In this document: piece by piece, positions 53,974-63,092 of the stretch | Position numbering within the stretch: the stretch's first letter is position 1 | How the letters are laid out: the number at the start of each line of letters is the position of its first letter | Translations under genes and position numbers: made by a program | NCBI RefSeq assembly: GCF_000193495.2 | Contig: NZ_AP023410.1 | Location: 2,738,501-2,802,500, forward strand | Direction: 5' to 3' | Length of the DNA stretch: 64,000 bases | Origin: Acetobacter aceti NBRC 14818 | GTDB lineage: Bacteria; Pseudomonadota; Alphaproteobacteria; Acetobacterales; Acetobacteraceae | Notes under the pieces: generated by a model | The model's database searches: none | What the model was told of the DNA's origin: nothing | The model's input: the letters and a program-made list of their open reading frames with translations, nothing else

Positions 53974-55089
53974 CTAGCCTTCTTTGTCCTGTGACGGGAA
54001 GACCATCGCTGCCGAGGGGCCCCAGGCCAGCAGAACTGTCTGTCCGACGGCCACGCCGGGGGGCAGTGAGCCTGCCGGTCGATGCACGACCATCTCCGTG
54101 CTGTCTGCGAGTCGCACACGAAGCACAAGCACGTCACCCAGATTGCGCATGTCACTCAGGGTCGCAGGCAGACTGCCTTCTGCCCCATCCGTATTGATGG
54201 GGCCACGTGGAAACATCAGCGCAATTTTGCCGGGGCGGATGCACAGTTCCACAAGATCGTCTTCCTCCACGTCCCCTTCGGCGAATGCTTCCATCGTGGC
54301 GCCACAGGCGAGACGGGTCTGCACGATGTCGTCCTCGACCGTGATGGCCAGGCCGGTGAGAATGTTGGCGTCCGTCATGGCGGCGGCGATCCGTGCTGAA
54401 ACGGGACGCTCCATCAGTTCTGTGGTCGAGCCGATCTGCAAAAGCGCGCCATCTGCAATGACGCCAACGCAACTGGCGGCGGTCAGGGCGTCGCTACGGT
54501 CTCGGGTCAGCAGCAGAAAGCTGGTTTCACGTGCTCTTTGCAGTCGGATCAGGCGCTGGTGGATGTCCGTGCGCGTCTCACTGTCCAGTCCAGCGAAAAT
54601 ATCCTCCAGAATAATGACGACCGGATCGGTGGCCAGCGCTCGCGCGAGTTGCGCTCGCAGACGCTCAGACGCTGTGAGAGTTGATGGAAGCGCATCGGCC
54701 TGCTGTTCCAGTCCGAGAAGAGCGAGAAGCTGGGCAATTTTGTGCGCTGCCTGATCCTGCGGCAGCTTCCGTGTGCGGAGGGGGAAAGCGAGATTCTTCC
54801 GGACGGACAGATGCTCAAACAGCGGGTCGCGCGCTCCGACGGCAGCCAGGCCACGCTGACCGACCGGGCGGCGCGAGATATCCTGTCCCAGCAGGGTGAG
54901 ACGACCGTTTCCGGTGGTCCGGTGTCCGGTCAGGATGTCGGACAGCGTCCCAAGAATCTGTCCCGAATCATTCAGCATCAGGAGCGCCAGACATTCTCCT
55001 GCATGCAGCGTAAAGGAAAAGGCAGGGCGGCCTGAAACAAGGCTGATAGTGTCCACACTCAGTGTGGCTGAACGCGTGCGTGATGTCAT
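53974..55089 (-). CDS. Degenerate ABC-transporter ATP-binding protein (PotA-like)
   Basis: 371 residues in PotA layout: ATPase-like domain (to about 230) and C-terminal TOBE-like domain. Every catalytic motif is altered: the Walker A site reads NDSGQILGT (Lys replaced by Leu), the Q-loop lacks Gln (AVGARDPLFEHL), the signature is LTASE instead of LSGGQ, Walker B is ILEDIFAGLD, and the switch His is Arg (LLLTRDRSDAL). The frame is intact and the fold-defining hydrophobic pattern is kept (AQLARALATDPVVII), so a non-ATPase role is possible. Begins 82 bp upstream of the binding-protein gene. Confidence 0.85.
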   Translation of the reverse strand: MTSRTRSATLSVDTISLVSGRPAFSFTLHAGECLALLMLNDSGQILGTLSDILTGHRTTGNGRLTLLGQDISRRPVGQRGLAAVGARDPLFEHLSVRKNLAFPLRTRKLPQDQAAHKIAQLLALLGLEQQADALPSTLTASERLRAQLARALATDPVVIILEDIFAGLDSETRTDIHQRLIRLQRARETSFLLLTRDRSDALTAASCVGVIADGALLQIGSTTELMERPVSARIAAAMTDANILTGLAITVEDDIVQTRLACGATMEAFAEGDVEEDDLVELCIRPGKIALMFPRGPINTDGAEGSLPATLSDMRNLGDVLVLRVRLADSTEMVVHRPAGSLPPGVAVGQTVLLAWGPSAAMVFPSQDKEG

Positions 55090-55193
55090 GCCGGTAGGGA
55101 ACCACAACCTGACCAGAGAGTTAAGATGGTTGTTGAGCCCGGAACGCCGGGAACAGGGCTGACCGTCTGGTTGGCGAGCAGGAGCAAATGAAC

Positions 55194-55475
55194 ATGTCTG
55201 CAGAAAAGATCAAGAAACAGGCACAGGCAGCAGTAGACGATGCTTCAACCTCGGCCCGTGATGAGCTGGAAGCGCTGAAGAATCAGCTGGAGCACTTTCT
55301 GAGCGCCCACGTTGTTCCGCCGCTTTCCGACGCCGCCAACGCGGCGGTTTCCAATGCGCGTGAGATCGCGGAACACCAGAAGGCAAGCGTTGCAACCAGC
55401 GTCAGCGCAAAGCCTTTCCTCTCTATTGCGATCTCTTTTGTCGCTGGATTTGTCGTTGGACGCCTGTCGCGTTAA
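55194..55475 (+). CDS. ElaB/YqjD/DUF883-like membrane-anchored protein
   Basis: 93 residues (an ATG two codons earlier at 55188 is also possible, behind AGGAG). Helical, charged N-terminus (AEKIKKQAQAAVDDASTSAR) and a C-terminal span FLSIAISFVAGFVVGRLSR ending in Arg. YqjD-type proteins anchor at the inner membrane and bind ribosomes in Escherichia coli. Followed by a YqjE-like gene, as in yqjDE. Confidence 0.85.
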   Translation: MSAEKIKKQAQAAVDDASTSARDELEALKNQLEHFLSAHVVPPLSDAANAAVSNAREIAEHQKASVATSVSAKPFLSIAISFVAGFVVGRLSR

Positions 55476-55643
55476 TGTTCCGCCTCAGGAACCTGTCGTC
55501 AGGGGGCCTGAGGCCAGATAAAGAGTTTACCTTCTTGTGAAGTGTTCTGCTCCTGCCTCGGTTGCTCTTTGGACGAGGCAGGAGGCATAACAGGACGCCG
55601 GTTCATCCTCGATGCCGGCTTATGTGAGGTAGACGGGGATCCA

Positions 55644-56051
55644 ATGCACTTTTTTGATGTCGGCAAGTCCGCGGCCCAGGCGGAAGTTCAGCTTCTTCAG
55701 CAGAAGGCGATGCGGATCGGGCGTCAGGTCGCCCTGCTGCTGGTCGCAGCGCTCCTTGGCTTTTTCTCACTGATTACAGGCCACGCGCTGCTCTGGGCCA
55801 TTTTCCGGTACGAATTCGGGTTTGGCCCGGTTACTTCGCCTGCTCTGGTCTTTTTTGTCGACATTTTCCTGGCTCTGGTTTTCGCGTTCTTTGGGCGGCG
55901 TTCCTACCTGTATCCAGCTGAAGTGGAGGCCCACCTCAATCGGGATCGTCGTCTGAATGAACTGCGTCAGTCCTTTAATATGCTGTCGCTGGCTACTCTC
56001 GTGGCCGGACCGCTGGGTCGCTTTGTCGGCTCGAAATTGCGGCGGAGATAA
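55644..56051 (+). CDS. YqjE-like (phage-holin superfamily III-type) membrane protein
   Basis: 135 residues from the ATG at 55644. Two hydrophobic segments (IGRQVALLLVAALLGFFSLI and PALVFFVDIFLALVFAFFG) and polar ends. Order after an ElaB/YqjD-type gene and size fit YqjE. Function is unknown. The longer upstream frame starting at 55542 has no good ribosome binding site. Ends before a strong terminator. Confidence 0.75.
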   Translation: MHFFDVGKSAAQAEVQLLQQKAMRIGRQVALLLVAALLGFFSLITGHALLWAIFRYEFGFGPVTSPALVFFVDIFLALVFAFFGRRSYLYPAEVEAHLNRDRRLNELRQSFNMLSLATLVAGPLGRFVGSKLRRR

Positions 56052-56073
56052 CAGCATCACTTTTGCATGCTGG

Positions 56074-56104
56074 AAAGCGGGCCATATGGTCCGCTTTTTT
56101 TATA
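56074..56104 (+). terminator. Terminator after the yqjE-like gene
   Basis: AAGCGGGCC / GGTCCGCTT stem with a tight loop, then seven T residues. Confidence 0.9.
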
Positions 56105-56764
56105 GGTTTATTATGGTCTCTCAGTGCCGAAATTCTGGGATATCTGCTGTTTCCGATTGCAGCATGAGGACTGCTCTATCTGAAAAGATCTGCTGTTTTA
56201 CATGGTCTGGCCGGATGTATTCTGGCCGTTGAGTGCGGACTGCTTGCCGTCACCCACCATGCTTACGATAATCCCAGTGGAACGATGGGCGCCGTGCGTA
56301 TGTTGGGCGGTTTTATGGCGGAAATGACGCTTGGTCAGGCTGTTCTTATCGCAAAACCCTTACAAGGCTGGGAAGCAGCTCGCGTAACATGGGGAGGTCT
56401 CGGCTTTATTCTCTGTACTCTTGCATTTCCTCCTTTAGCACCTGCAATGGTATTTGGGTTTGCGTGGCTGCTGTTCGGTCTGGCCTATCAGCAGGATGTT
56501 GTTGGTCGAGTGCTGGGTAGTCGCGTGTTTCTGTGGCTTGGAGGGTTCTCCTTTTCTTTCTACATGGTGCATTTCATTTTATTCAAAATTTTCATGTGGG
56601 GTATTGAACCCGGTCTCCTTCAGGCTGGAACAGAAAAAATACTGCTGGGATGGACCGGGCTTCTTGCCGTGATGGTTCTGTGTGCTTTGGCACTGCGTCA
56701 ATGGGTGGAGCGTCCCTCTCATCGTCTCGCGAGGCGACTGGCGGGACCTCGTATATTGCCGTAA
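56099..56764 (+). pseudogene. Truncated acyltransferase family 3 (OafA/YrhL-like) gene
   Basis: Reading in one frame from about 56099 gives FIGLLWSLSAEILGYLLFP, typical of acyltransferase 3, then a TGA at 56165, then GLLYLKRSAVLHGLAGCILA and, from the first later ATG (56285), 159 residues ending WVERPSHRLARRLAG, a common C-terminus. The N-terminal half with the catalytic His is missing, the break lies at the T-run of the preceding terminator, and the frame has an in-frame stop. It is therefore a broken gene, although a short product from 56285 could be made. Confidence 0.75.
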
Positions 56765-56832
56765 GCCGCATTGGGTTGTTGCCTGATTGCCGATATCGGA
56801 CGTCAGTGTTGCTGAAAACAGGAACAGGCGGA

Positions 56833-57870
56833 ATGTGGCGTAAATTTCTGGACAAACGAAAACGGGCGTCTGGAAGGAAAAAACGGGCAGGGCAGGCAGG
56901 TAAAGGATCTGTCGATGCCATGTTTTCCATGGGGCAGGCTTATCTTGCTGGAGAAGAGGGTGTCGCTCCTCATGCAGGCCACGCAGCCTGGTGGATGGAG
57001 CGTGCTGCCAGAGCCGGACATCCGCAGGCTTGTGTGCATGCGGCCCGTCTGGCGTGGGATGGTTTTTTACCCGATGAGCGTGCGTTGGCGCAGCCGGTGA
57101 GGGAAGCGCCCCGCAAAGATGATGCTCTGACGTTCGCGCGCCTTGGTCATCAGCGCGGCGATCCGGAAGCCTCCCTTTTTCTCGTCTGGTTGCTGGATGC
57201 GACCAAAATGAAAGCAGATACGGAACGCCATGAGGCATTGCGGGCAGCGGCCGGAAAAGGTCTGCCTCTGGCATTGGTTGGACTGGCAGATCTTGAGGCA
57301 CGTTCGGGAGCCTCTGCAGAGCGTGTCATGGATTTGCTGTCGATCCCGCTGGAGAAAAATCTCGGTATTGCCCACCACATGGTCTCCATATGGTACGGTC
57401 AGGGACAATTGCTGCCACTGGATGAGAAAAAGGCACGACATCATCTGGAGATTGCTGCGAACACTGGATACGTTCCGGCGATGGCGCTGCTTGGCGAATG
57501 TCTGATGGTGGAGAATCACCGTCAGAATGACGGCGAGGAGCACGATGAAAACAAGGAGCGGTTGCGGCGTCTGACGCGGGGAGAAAGTTTGCTGCGCAAG
57601 GCTGCGGCCAGTAATGGAAGGGCTGCCTGCGTCCTTGGGGATTACTGGTCGAGTATTGCGGAATCGCCCGATTTGCAGCAGGCGGTTCAGTGGTATGAAA
57701 AAGCGGTCTCTTTGGGATTTGTTGGGGCTTTTTTCATGTCAGCGCGCCTCGTTCTGGAGGGGCGCTCTACGCATATGACTCAGCAGGACGCCTGGATGCG
57801 AATGAAACAGGCGGCTCAGGCAGGCCATGCAGGGGCTAAAGATATTCTGTCAAAAAGATCATTGTACTGA
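56833..57870 (+). CDS. Sel1-like repeat protein
   Basis: 345 residues from the ATG at 56833. Multiple Sel1-type repeats, each with an A-x-x-G-x-x-x-A pattern: DAMFSMGQAYLAGEEGVAPH, WWMERAARAGHPQACVHAAR, HHLEIAANTGYVPAMALLGE and QWYEKAVSLGFVGAFFMSAR. A basic N-terminus (KRKRASGRKKRAGQ) and no signal peptide suggest a cytoplasmic protein. Sel1 proteins mediate protein-protein contacts; the partner is unknown. Ribosome binding site is weak. Confidence 0.85.
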   Translation: MWRKFLDKRKRASGRKKRAGQAGKGSVDAMFSMGQAYLAGEEGVAPHAGHAAWWMERAARAGHPQACVHAARLAWDGFLPDERALAQPVREAPRKDDALTFARLGHQRGDPEASLFLVWLLDATKMKADTERHEALRAAAGKGLPLALVGLADLEARSGASAERVMDLLSIPLEKNLGIAHHMVSIWYGQGQLLPLDEKKARHHLEIAANTGYVPAMALLGECLMVENHRQNDGEEHDENKERLRRLTRGESLLRKAAASNGRAACVLGDYWSSIAESPDLQQAVQWYEKAVSLGFVGAFFMSARLVLEGRSTHMTQQDAWMRMKQAAQAGHAGAKDILSKRSLY

Positions 57871-57933
57871 AAAAGTTTTTTCTTCTTTTCAATCATCTAA
57901 AACTCGCTCTCTTTCGATGCAGGATCTTACATC

Positions 57934-58407
57934 ATGGAACACTCTCGCCCACCATGCCCGCCCTTCCTGACCGCAGCAGACGCCGCCAAAAAAGTTCGGC
58001 TTGCTGAAGACGCCTGGAACAGTCGCGACCCTGAAAAGGTTGCGCTCGCCTATACGCCGGACAGTGTCTGGCGAAACAGGATCAATTTTCTGGAAGGTCG
58101 TGAAAAAATCATCGGATTCCTGAAAGAAAAGTGGGAACGTGAGCAGGAATATCGCCTGATCAAGGAGCTCTGGGCATTTCATGAAGATCGGATTGCCGTC
58201 CGTTTTGTCTATGAATGGCACGACGACCAGCAGAACTGGTTCCGGTCCTATGGGAATGAATTGTGGGAGTTTGATGCAGCAGGCCTGATGCAATGGCGTG
58301 TCGCCAGCATCAACGACATGCCCATTGCAGAAAGCGATCGCCGGTTTTTCTGGCCGCAGGGGCGTCGTCCGGATGATCATCCGGGGCTGAAAGAAATGGG
58401 GCTGTAG
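57934..58407 (+). CDS. NTF2-like protein, DUF1348 family
   Basis: 157 residues. [20 protein letters not shown], then [20 protein letters not shown] near residue 40 and [20 protein letters not shown] near 88, [18 protein letters not shown] near 112 are typical of DUF1348 (SnoaL/NTF2 fold). Small-molecule binding or isomerase-type chemistry is usual for the fold, but no substrate is known. Monocistronic. Confidence 0.9.
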   Translation: MEHSRPPCPPFLTAADAAKKVRLAEDAWNSRDPEKVALAYTPDSVWRNRINFLEGREKIIGFLKEKWEREQEYRLIKELWAFHEDRIAVRFVYEWHDDQQNWFRSYGNELWEFDAAGLMQWRVASINDMPIAESDRRFFWPQGRRPDDHPGLKEMGL

Positions 58408-58528
58408 CCCGAATACACACCGGCGTATGCCCCGAGGTTGAGCATATCGGGGCGGGGTGAATATTGCCTCCCGCCGCTGGCTGGCGCACAACGTCCTCAG
58501 CGATAGTCAGCAGGAGGAGCGCGGTCGC

Positions 58529-59551
58529 ATGTCAGGCGCCACAGTCAGCACGGATGTTGTCATCATTGGCGCGGGTCCAACCGGACTCTTCGCCGCCTTC
58601 CAGTGCAGCATGCTCAAGATGAACTGTATTCTGGTCGATGCGCTGGATGAAATCGGTGGCCAGTGTGTGGCGCTCTATCCCGAGAAGCCGATTTACGACA
58701 TTCCTGCTTGTCCCGCCATTGAAGGTGGCGAACTGATCGAGAAACTTTCTGAGCAGATCGAGCCTTTCTCCATTCCCCGACTCCTCGGTCGGCGCGTGGA
58801 GGGACTGACAGGTTCGGCCGGAGATTTTCGTCTGGAGACCAGCAAGGGCGATGTGATCCATGCGAAAGCGGTGATCATCGCGGCGGGTGCGGGTGCATTT
58901 GGACCGAACAGGCCGCCGCTTGAAGGGCTTGAGGCATACGAGACGACAGGTTCTGTGCGCTACAGCGTTCGTCGCAAGGCCGATTTCGAGGACAAGAGTC
59001 TGGTGATCGCAGGAGGTGGCGATTCCGCCATCGACTGGGCGCTGTCGCTTTCCCGTCTCGCCCGCAAGATCTATCTGGTCCATCGCCGCGACAAGTTCCG
59101 TGCCGCTCCGGAAAGCCTGAGCCAGCTTGAGGACGCGATTGCCAGGGGCGTTGTGGAAAAGATCACGCCTTATCAGCTCAAGGGGCTTCAGGGGTCGGAA
59201 GGCAAACTGACGGGCGTGGAGGTCGCCACCTTGCAGGGCGAGGTAAGGACGCTGCAAGCTGAGCATCTGCTGGCTTTCTTCGGGCTCGCCACTGATCTCG
59301 GACCGATCGCGCAATGGGGTATCGACCAGACGCGCTCGACGATTCCTGTCACGCCGTCATCCTGCCAGACCTCTCTTCCGGGCGTGTACGCCATTGGCGA
59401 CATTGCCACCTATCCCGGCAAATTAAAGCTGATTTTGCAGGGCTTCAGCGAAGCGGCCATGGCGGCGCATGCCATTTACGCCATCGTCAATCCGAATCAG
59501 GCTCTTCATTTCGAATATTCAACGAGCAAGGGCGTGCCCGGTTCAGCCTGA
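58529..59551 (+). CDS. Ferredoxin/flavodoxin-NADP reductase, thioredoxin-reductase-like type
   Basis: 340 residues. FAD motif VVIIGAGPTGLFAAFQCSML, NADPH motif VIAGGGDSAIDWALSLSRLA near residue 158 and the second FAD motif GVYAIGDIATYPGKLKLI near 288. The CxxC of thioredoxin reductases is absent, which places it with the TrxR-like FNRs. It passes electrons between NADPH and ferredoxin. AGGAGGAG precedes the ATG at 58529, chosen over an in-frame ATG at 58457. Confidence 0.93.
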   Translation: MSGATVSTDVVIIGAGPTGLFAAFQCSMLKMNCILVDALDEIGGQCVALYPEKPIYDIPACPAIEGGELIEKLSEQIEPFSIPRLLGRRVEGLTGSAGDFRLETSKGDVIHAKAVIIAAGAGAFGPNRPPLEGLEAYETTGSVRYSVRRKADFEDKSLVIAGGGDSAIDWALSLSRLARKIYLVHRRDKFRAAPESLSQLEDAIARGVVEKITPYQLKGLQGSEGKLTGVEVATLQGEVRTLQAEHLLAFFGLATDLGPIAQWGIDQTRSTIPVTPSSCQTSLPGVYAIGDIATYPGKLKLILQGFSEAAMAAHAIYAIVNPNQALHFEYSTSKGVPGSA

Positions 59552-59704
59552 AACGGCCTTTTACCGTCATATATGAGAGGGTTTGTGGAGAAAGAAAGCT
59601 GGTTTGTCAGCAATCTTTCTCTGACAGCCTGTTTCCATCCGGTCCCATGATGCTCTAGTCTTTTTGTCTGGAAGCGAAACGGACAGTGGCGGAGATGTGA
59701 GGCG

Positions 59705-60850
59705 ATGAGCGTAGCGGCGCAATGGGCTGGCGGCATTCTGAATATCGATCTTCAGGCCATTGCGGAGAATTACCGCACGCTGTGTCAGACCATCCGACAA
59801 CCGGACGTGCTTTCCGCGTCCCACCCGCTTTGCGCCGCCGCTGTGAAGGCGGATGCTTACGGGCTAGATGCTTCCCTTGTCGCGCCTGTTCTTGAAGATG
59901 CCGGGTGTCGGCATTTTTTCGTTGCGCATCTGGCTGAGGGTGTGGCGCTCAAGCCTTCTGTCAAAAATCCTGAGTCCTTGATCTTCGTGCTGCATGGACC
60001 GCCGCCCGGTACGGCGCGTGACCTGCTGGAAGCCGGACTGGTGCCGGTCATCAACAGCATGGAGCAACTGACCGAGTGGCGTGCGTTGAGCCATGAACTG
60101 GAACGGCGTCTCCCTGCGGTGTTGCAGGTTGATTCCGGCATGGCCCGGTTTGGCATGAATGCCGATGAAGTCTCGAAAATCGCCGCTGATCCAACGCTTC
60201 TTGATGGTATCGAAACGGTGCTGGTGATGAGTCATCTCGCCTGCGCCGATACACCCGAAGTCCGCAGCAATCGGGCGCAGCTGGAAGAGTTCAAGCGTCT
60301 GAGCGCGCTGTTACCGAAAGCACCACGCAGTCTGGCCGCTTCCTCAGGCATTTTTCTGGGGCCAGACTGGCATTTCGATCTCGTCCGGCCGGGTGCGGCG
60401 CTGTATGGCGTCAATCCCACGCCCGGCAAACCCAACCCCGTAAAGCCTGTCATCCGTCTGCAGGCGCGCGTCATCCAGACGCGATCGATCCCGGAAGGGC
60501 AGGCTGTCGGGTATGGCGGCTATTTTATTGCGCCCCGTCCAAGCCGGATCGCGCTGCTTGGCATCGGGTACGGCGACGGATTTCTGAGAAGCATTTCCGG
60601 GCAGGGTACCGCCATCCTGCCATCGCAGCCCGATATTCCGCTGCCGGTCATCGGACGGGTCTCAATGGACTCGCTTGCTGTCGATGTTACTGATCTTCCG
60701 GAAGGCAGTGTCCGGCCCGGTGATCTGATTGATCTGATCGGGCCGCATAACACTCTGGATGCAGCCGCAACGGCGGCCGGGACCATTGGTTACGAATTTT
60801 TGACCGACCTCGGCAGACGCTATCATCGGACCTACACAAGAAATCAATGA
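59705..60850 (+). CDS. alr: Alanine racemase
   Basis: 381 residues. The PLP lysine is in AAAVKADAYGLDASLVAPVL near residue 48, LQVDSGMARFGMNADEV near 140, and the second catalytic Tyr in ALLGIGYGDGF near 285; GRVSMDSLAVDVTDLP near 318 completes the fold. It makes D-alanine for peptidoglycan. Begins 153 bp after the FNR gene with a GTGAGGCG-type ribosome binding site. Confidence 0.94.
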   Translation: MSVAAQWAGGILNIDLQAIAENYRTLCQTIRQPDVLSASHPLCAAAVKADAYGLDASLVAPVLEDAGCRHFFVAHLAEGVALKPSVKNPESLIFVLHGPPPGTARDLLEAGLVPVINSMEQLTEWRALSHELERRLPAVLQVDSGMARFGMNADEVSKIAADPTLLDGIETVLVMSHLACADTPEVRSNRAQLEEFKRLSALLPKAPRSLAASSGIFLGPDWHFDLVRPGAALYGVNPTPGKPNPVKPVIRLQARVIQTRSIPEGQAVGYGGYFIAPRPSRIALLGIGYGDGFLRSISGQGTAILPSQPDIPLPVIGRVSMDSLAVDVTDLPEGSVRPGDLIDLIGPHNTLDAAATAAGTIGYEFLTDLGRRYHRTYTRNQ

Positions 60851-60921
60851 GTCCTGCGACAGGGCTCCTTACCGCTGAAAACTGACGGTTTTTAGAGCAT
60901 GAATGTGGTTTGTTTTGAATA

Positions 60922-60962
60922 TGTAAGTATATTTACAACATTTTCATCTATGTAAATATGTA
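60922..60962. promoter_or_regulatory. TGTAAA-type palindromes upstream of acs
   Basis: TGTAAGTATATTTACA (60922-60937) is a near-perfect 16-bp palindrome, and TGTAAATATGTA starts at 60951, 29 bp later. Both lie about 150-190 bp upstream of the acs start, where an operator would be expected. Confidence 0.45.
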
Positions 60963-61107
60963 TCGTAAAAGCCGCAGTTTTCCGGGATCTCCGTGATCAG
61001 GATAATATTTTACTTGTTCGCGTGGCGGGAAACCGGCCAGTATTGTTGCAGTGACTGGTTTCGGCGCTGAACTCAAACTCTCTCACCAAAAAGAAGAAGA
61101 CTGCTCC

Positions 61108-63006
61108 ATGTTGTCCACGCCCCGCTTGACCCCTGAATCTTACAAGCGTTTGGTTGAAACGGCTCGAAATGATCCGGAAGCTTTCTGGCTCAGGGAAAGT
61201 CGGCGTCTGGAGTGGTCTACCCTGCCGACGACCGCTGTGGATGCTGAGAATGGCTGGTTTGCGGATGGCAGCCTCAATGTCAGCGTGAACTGCCTTGATC
61301 GGCATCTGGCGACGCGCGGGGATCAGGCGGCGATCATCTGGCAGGGCGAGGAGGACTCCAATGTCCTGCGTCTGACCTATCGTGACCTGCATGCCCGGGT
61401 CTGTGCTCTGGCCAATATTCTGCGGGACAGCGGTGTAAAGCGCGGCGACCGTGTGGCGATCCATCTGCCTGCAGTGGTGGAGGGCATTATCGCCATGCAG
61501 GCCTGCGCCCGGATCGGCGCGATGCATATGGTCCTGTTCGGTGGTTTTTCGGCAGAGGCCATCGCCGACCGTCTGGCTGACAGTGGCGCTGCTGTCGTGA
61601 TTACCGCCAATGTCGGACGGCGTGGCGCGAAGCGGATTCCGTTCAAGACCACGATGGACGCGGCGATTGCGCTGCGTGGCGAGGCTTCGACAGTCCGACG
61701 CGTGCTGGTGGTCGAGGTGACGGATGATACGGTGCCGCTGACAGAAGGGCGTGATGCGCTGCTGACACCTCTGCTGGAAGCAGCGCCGACAACGTGCGAG
61801 CCGGAAGCGATGAACGCGACCGACCCGCTGTTCCTGCTGTACACCTCTGGCAGCACTGGCAAGCCGAAAGGCATTGTGCATGGCACTGGCGGCTATCTCA
61901 CATGGGCGTCCTACACTCATGAACTGATCTTCGATCACCAGCAGGGCGACGTGTTCTGGTGCACCGCCGATATCGGCTGGATCACGGGGCATACCTACGT
62001 GGCTTATGGGCCGCTCGCCAACGGTGCGACCCTGATGCTGTTTGAAGGCATGCCGTCTCACCCCATGCCGGGCCGCTGGTGGGATGTGATCCAGAAGCAC
62101 GGAGTCACGACGTTCTACACCTCGCCAACCGCGATCAGGGCGCTGATGAGCGAAGGCAATGAGATTCCCGCTGCCTATGACTTGTCGAGCCTCCGGGTGC
62201 TGGGATCTGTCGGCGAGCCGATCAATCATGAGGCATGGACCTGGTTTCATGACGTGATTGGCGGAGGGCGGTGTGCGCTGGTCGATACCTGGTGGCAGAC
62301 GGAAACCGGCGGTGCGATGATCTCACTGGTGCCGTATGCTGTCGAACCGCGCCCTGCCTCGGCCACGCTGCCGCTGCCGGGTGTCAATCCTGTGCTGCTG
62401 GATGAAAAAGGCACGCCACTGGATGGGGCTGTCGAAGGCATTCTGTGCATTGATGGTTCATGGCCGGGGCGTGCCCTGACCATCTGGAATGATGACGCCC
62501 TGTTCCAGACAACCTACCTCAAGCCGTATCCCGGTCACTATTTTACGGGTGACGGTGCTCGTCGTGATGTGGATGGTTATTACTGGATCACGGGGCGCGT
62601 GGACGATGTGATTAACGTGTCCGGTCACCGTATCGGCTCGGCGGAAATTGAGGATGCCATTTCGGAAATTCACGATATTTCTGAAAGCTCTGCCGTGGGA
62701 ATTCCTCACGACATCAAGGGGCAGGGCCTTGTGGTCTATATCGTGCCGCATGAGGGGCTGAGCGAAGAGCAGATGGCTGGCCTGAAGGATCAGGTTATCA
62801 AGATCATCGCCTGCAAGGTGGGGCGTTATGCGGTGCCGGAGGCGGTCTATGTCGTGCCGGATCTCCCCAAGACGCGGTCGGGCAAGAATGTCCGCAGGCT
62901 CATGCGCAAGATTGCCTGTGGCGAGACGGAAGGGTTTGGCGACCTGTCCACGCTGGCCAATCCGGGGATCGTGGGCGAGTTGATCAGGATCGTCGGAAAA
63001 GCCTGA
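61108..63006 (+). CDS. acs: Acetyl-CoA synthetase (AMP-forming)
   Basis: 632 residues. ATP/AMP-binding LLYTSGSTGKPKGIVHGTGG near residue 252, DTWWQTETGGAMISL near 390, YFTGDGARRDVDGYYWITGR near 478 and the C-terminal lysine motif KTRSGKNVRRLMRKIA (the usual acetylation-controlled Lys) near 600. It activates acetate to acetyl-CoA with ATP, central to acetate use in this group. The ATG at 61108 is preferred over one at 61051 because the family N-terminus (ESYKRL) follows. Followed by a paired-palindrome repeat. Confidence 0.95.
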   Translation: MLSTPRLTPESYKRLVETARNDPEAFWLRESRRLEWSTLPTTAVDAENGWFADGSLNVSVNCLDRHLATRGDQAAIIWQGEEDSNVLRLTYRDLHARVCALANILRDSGVKRGDRVAIHLPAVVEGIIAMQACARIGAMHMVLFGGFSAEAIADRLADSGAAVVITANVGRRGAKRIPFKTTMDAAIALRGEASTVRRVLVVEVTDDTVPLTEGRDALLTPLLEAAPTTCEPEAMNATDPLFLLYTSGSTGKPKGIVHGTGGYLTWASYTHELIFDHQQGDVFWCTADIGWITGHTYVAYGPLANGATLMLFEGMPSHPMPGRWWDVIQKHGVTTFYTSPTAIRALMSEGNEIPAAYDLSSLRVLGSVGEPINHEAWTWFHDVIGGGRCALVDTWWQTETGGAMISLVPYAVEPRPASATLPLPGVNPVLLDEKGTPLDGAVEGILCIDGSWPGRALTIWNDDALFQTTYLKPYPGHYFTGDGARRDVDGYYWITGRVDDVINVSGHRIGSAEIEDAISEIHDISESSAVGIPHDIKGQGLVVYIVPHEGLSEEQMAGLKDQVIKIIACKVGRYAVPEAVYVVPDLPKTRSGKNVRRLMRKIACGETEGFGDLSTLANPGIVGELIRIVGKA

Positions 63007-63030
63007 TTTTACGGAAGGGATTCAAAGTAA

Positions 63031-63080
63031 CCGGGATCAAAGGGACTGTGTCCCTTTGTGGGGTCTGGGGCAAAGCCCCA
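63031..63080. repeat. Paired-palindrome intergenic repeat, copy C (inverted)
   Basis: CCGGGATCAAAGGGAC, TGTGTCCCTTTG, then TGGGGCAAAGCCCCA: the reverse complement of the order seen at 11851-11897. It lies between the convergent acs and gntR genes. Confidence 0.85.
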
Positions 63081-63092
63081 TAAAACCGTGAC

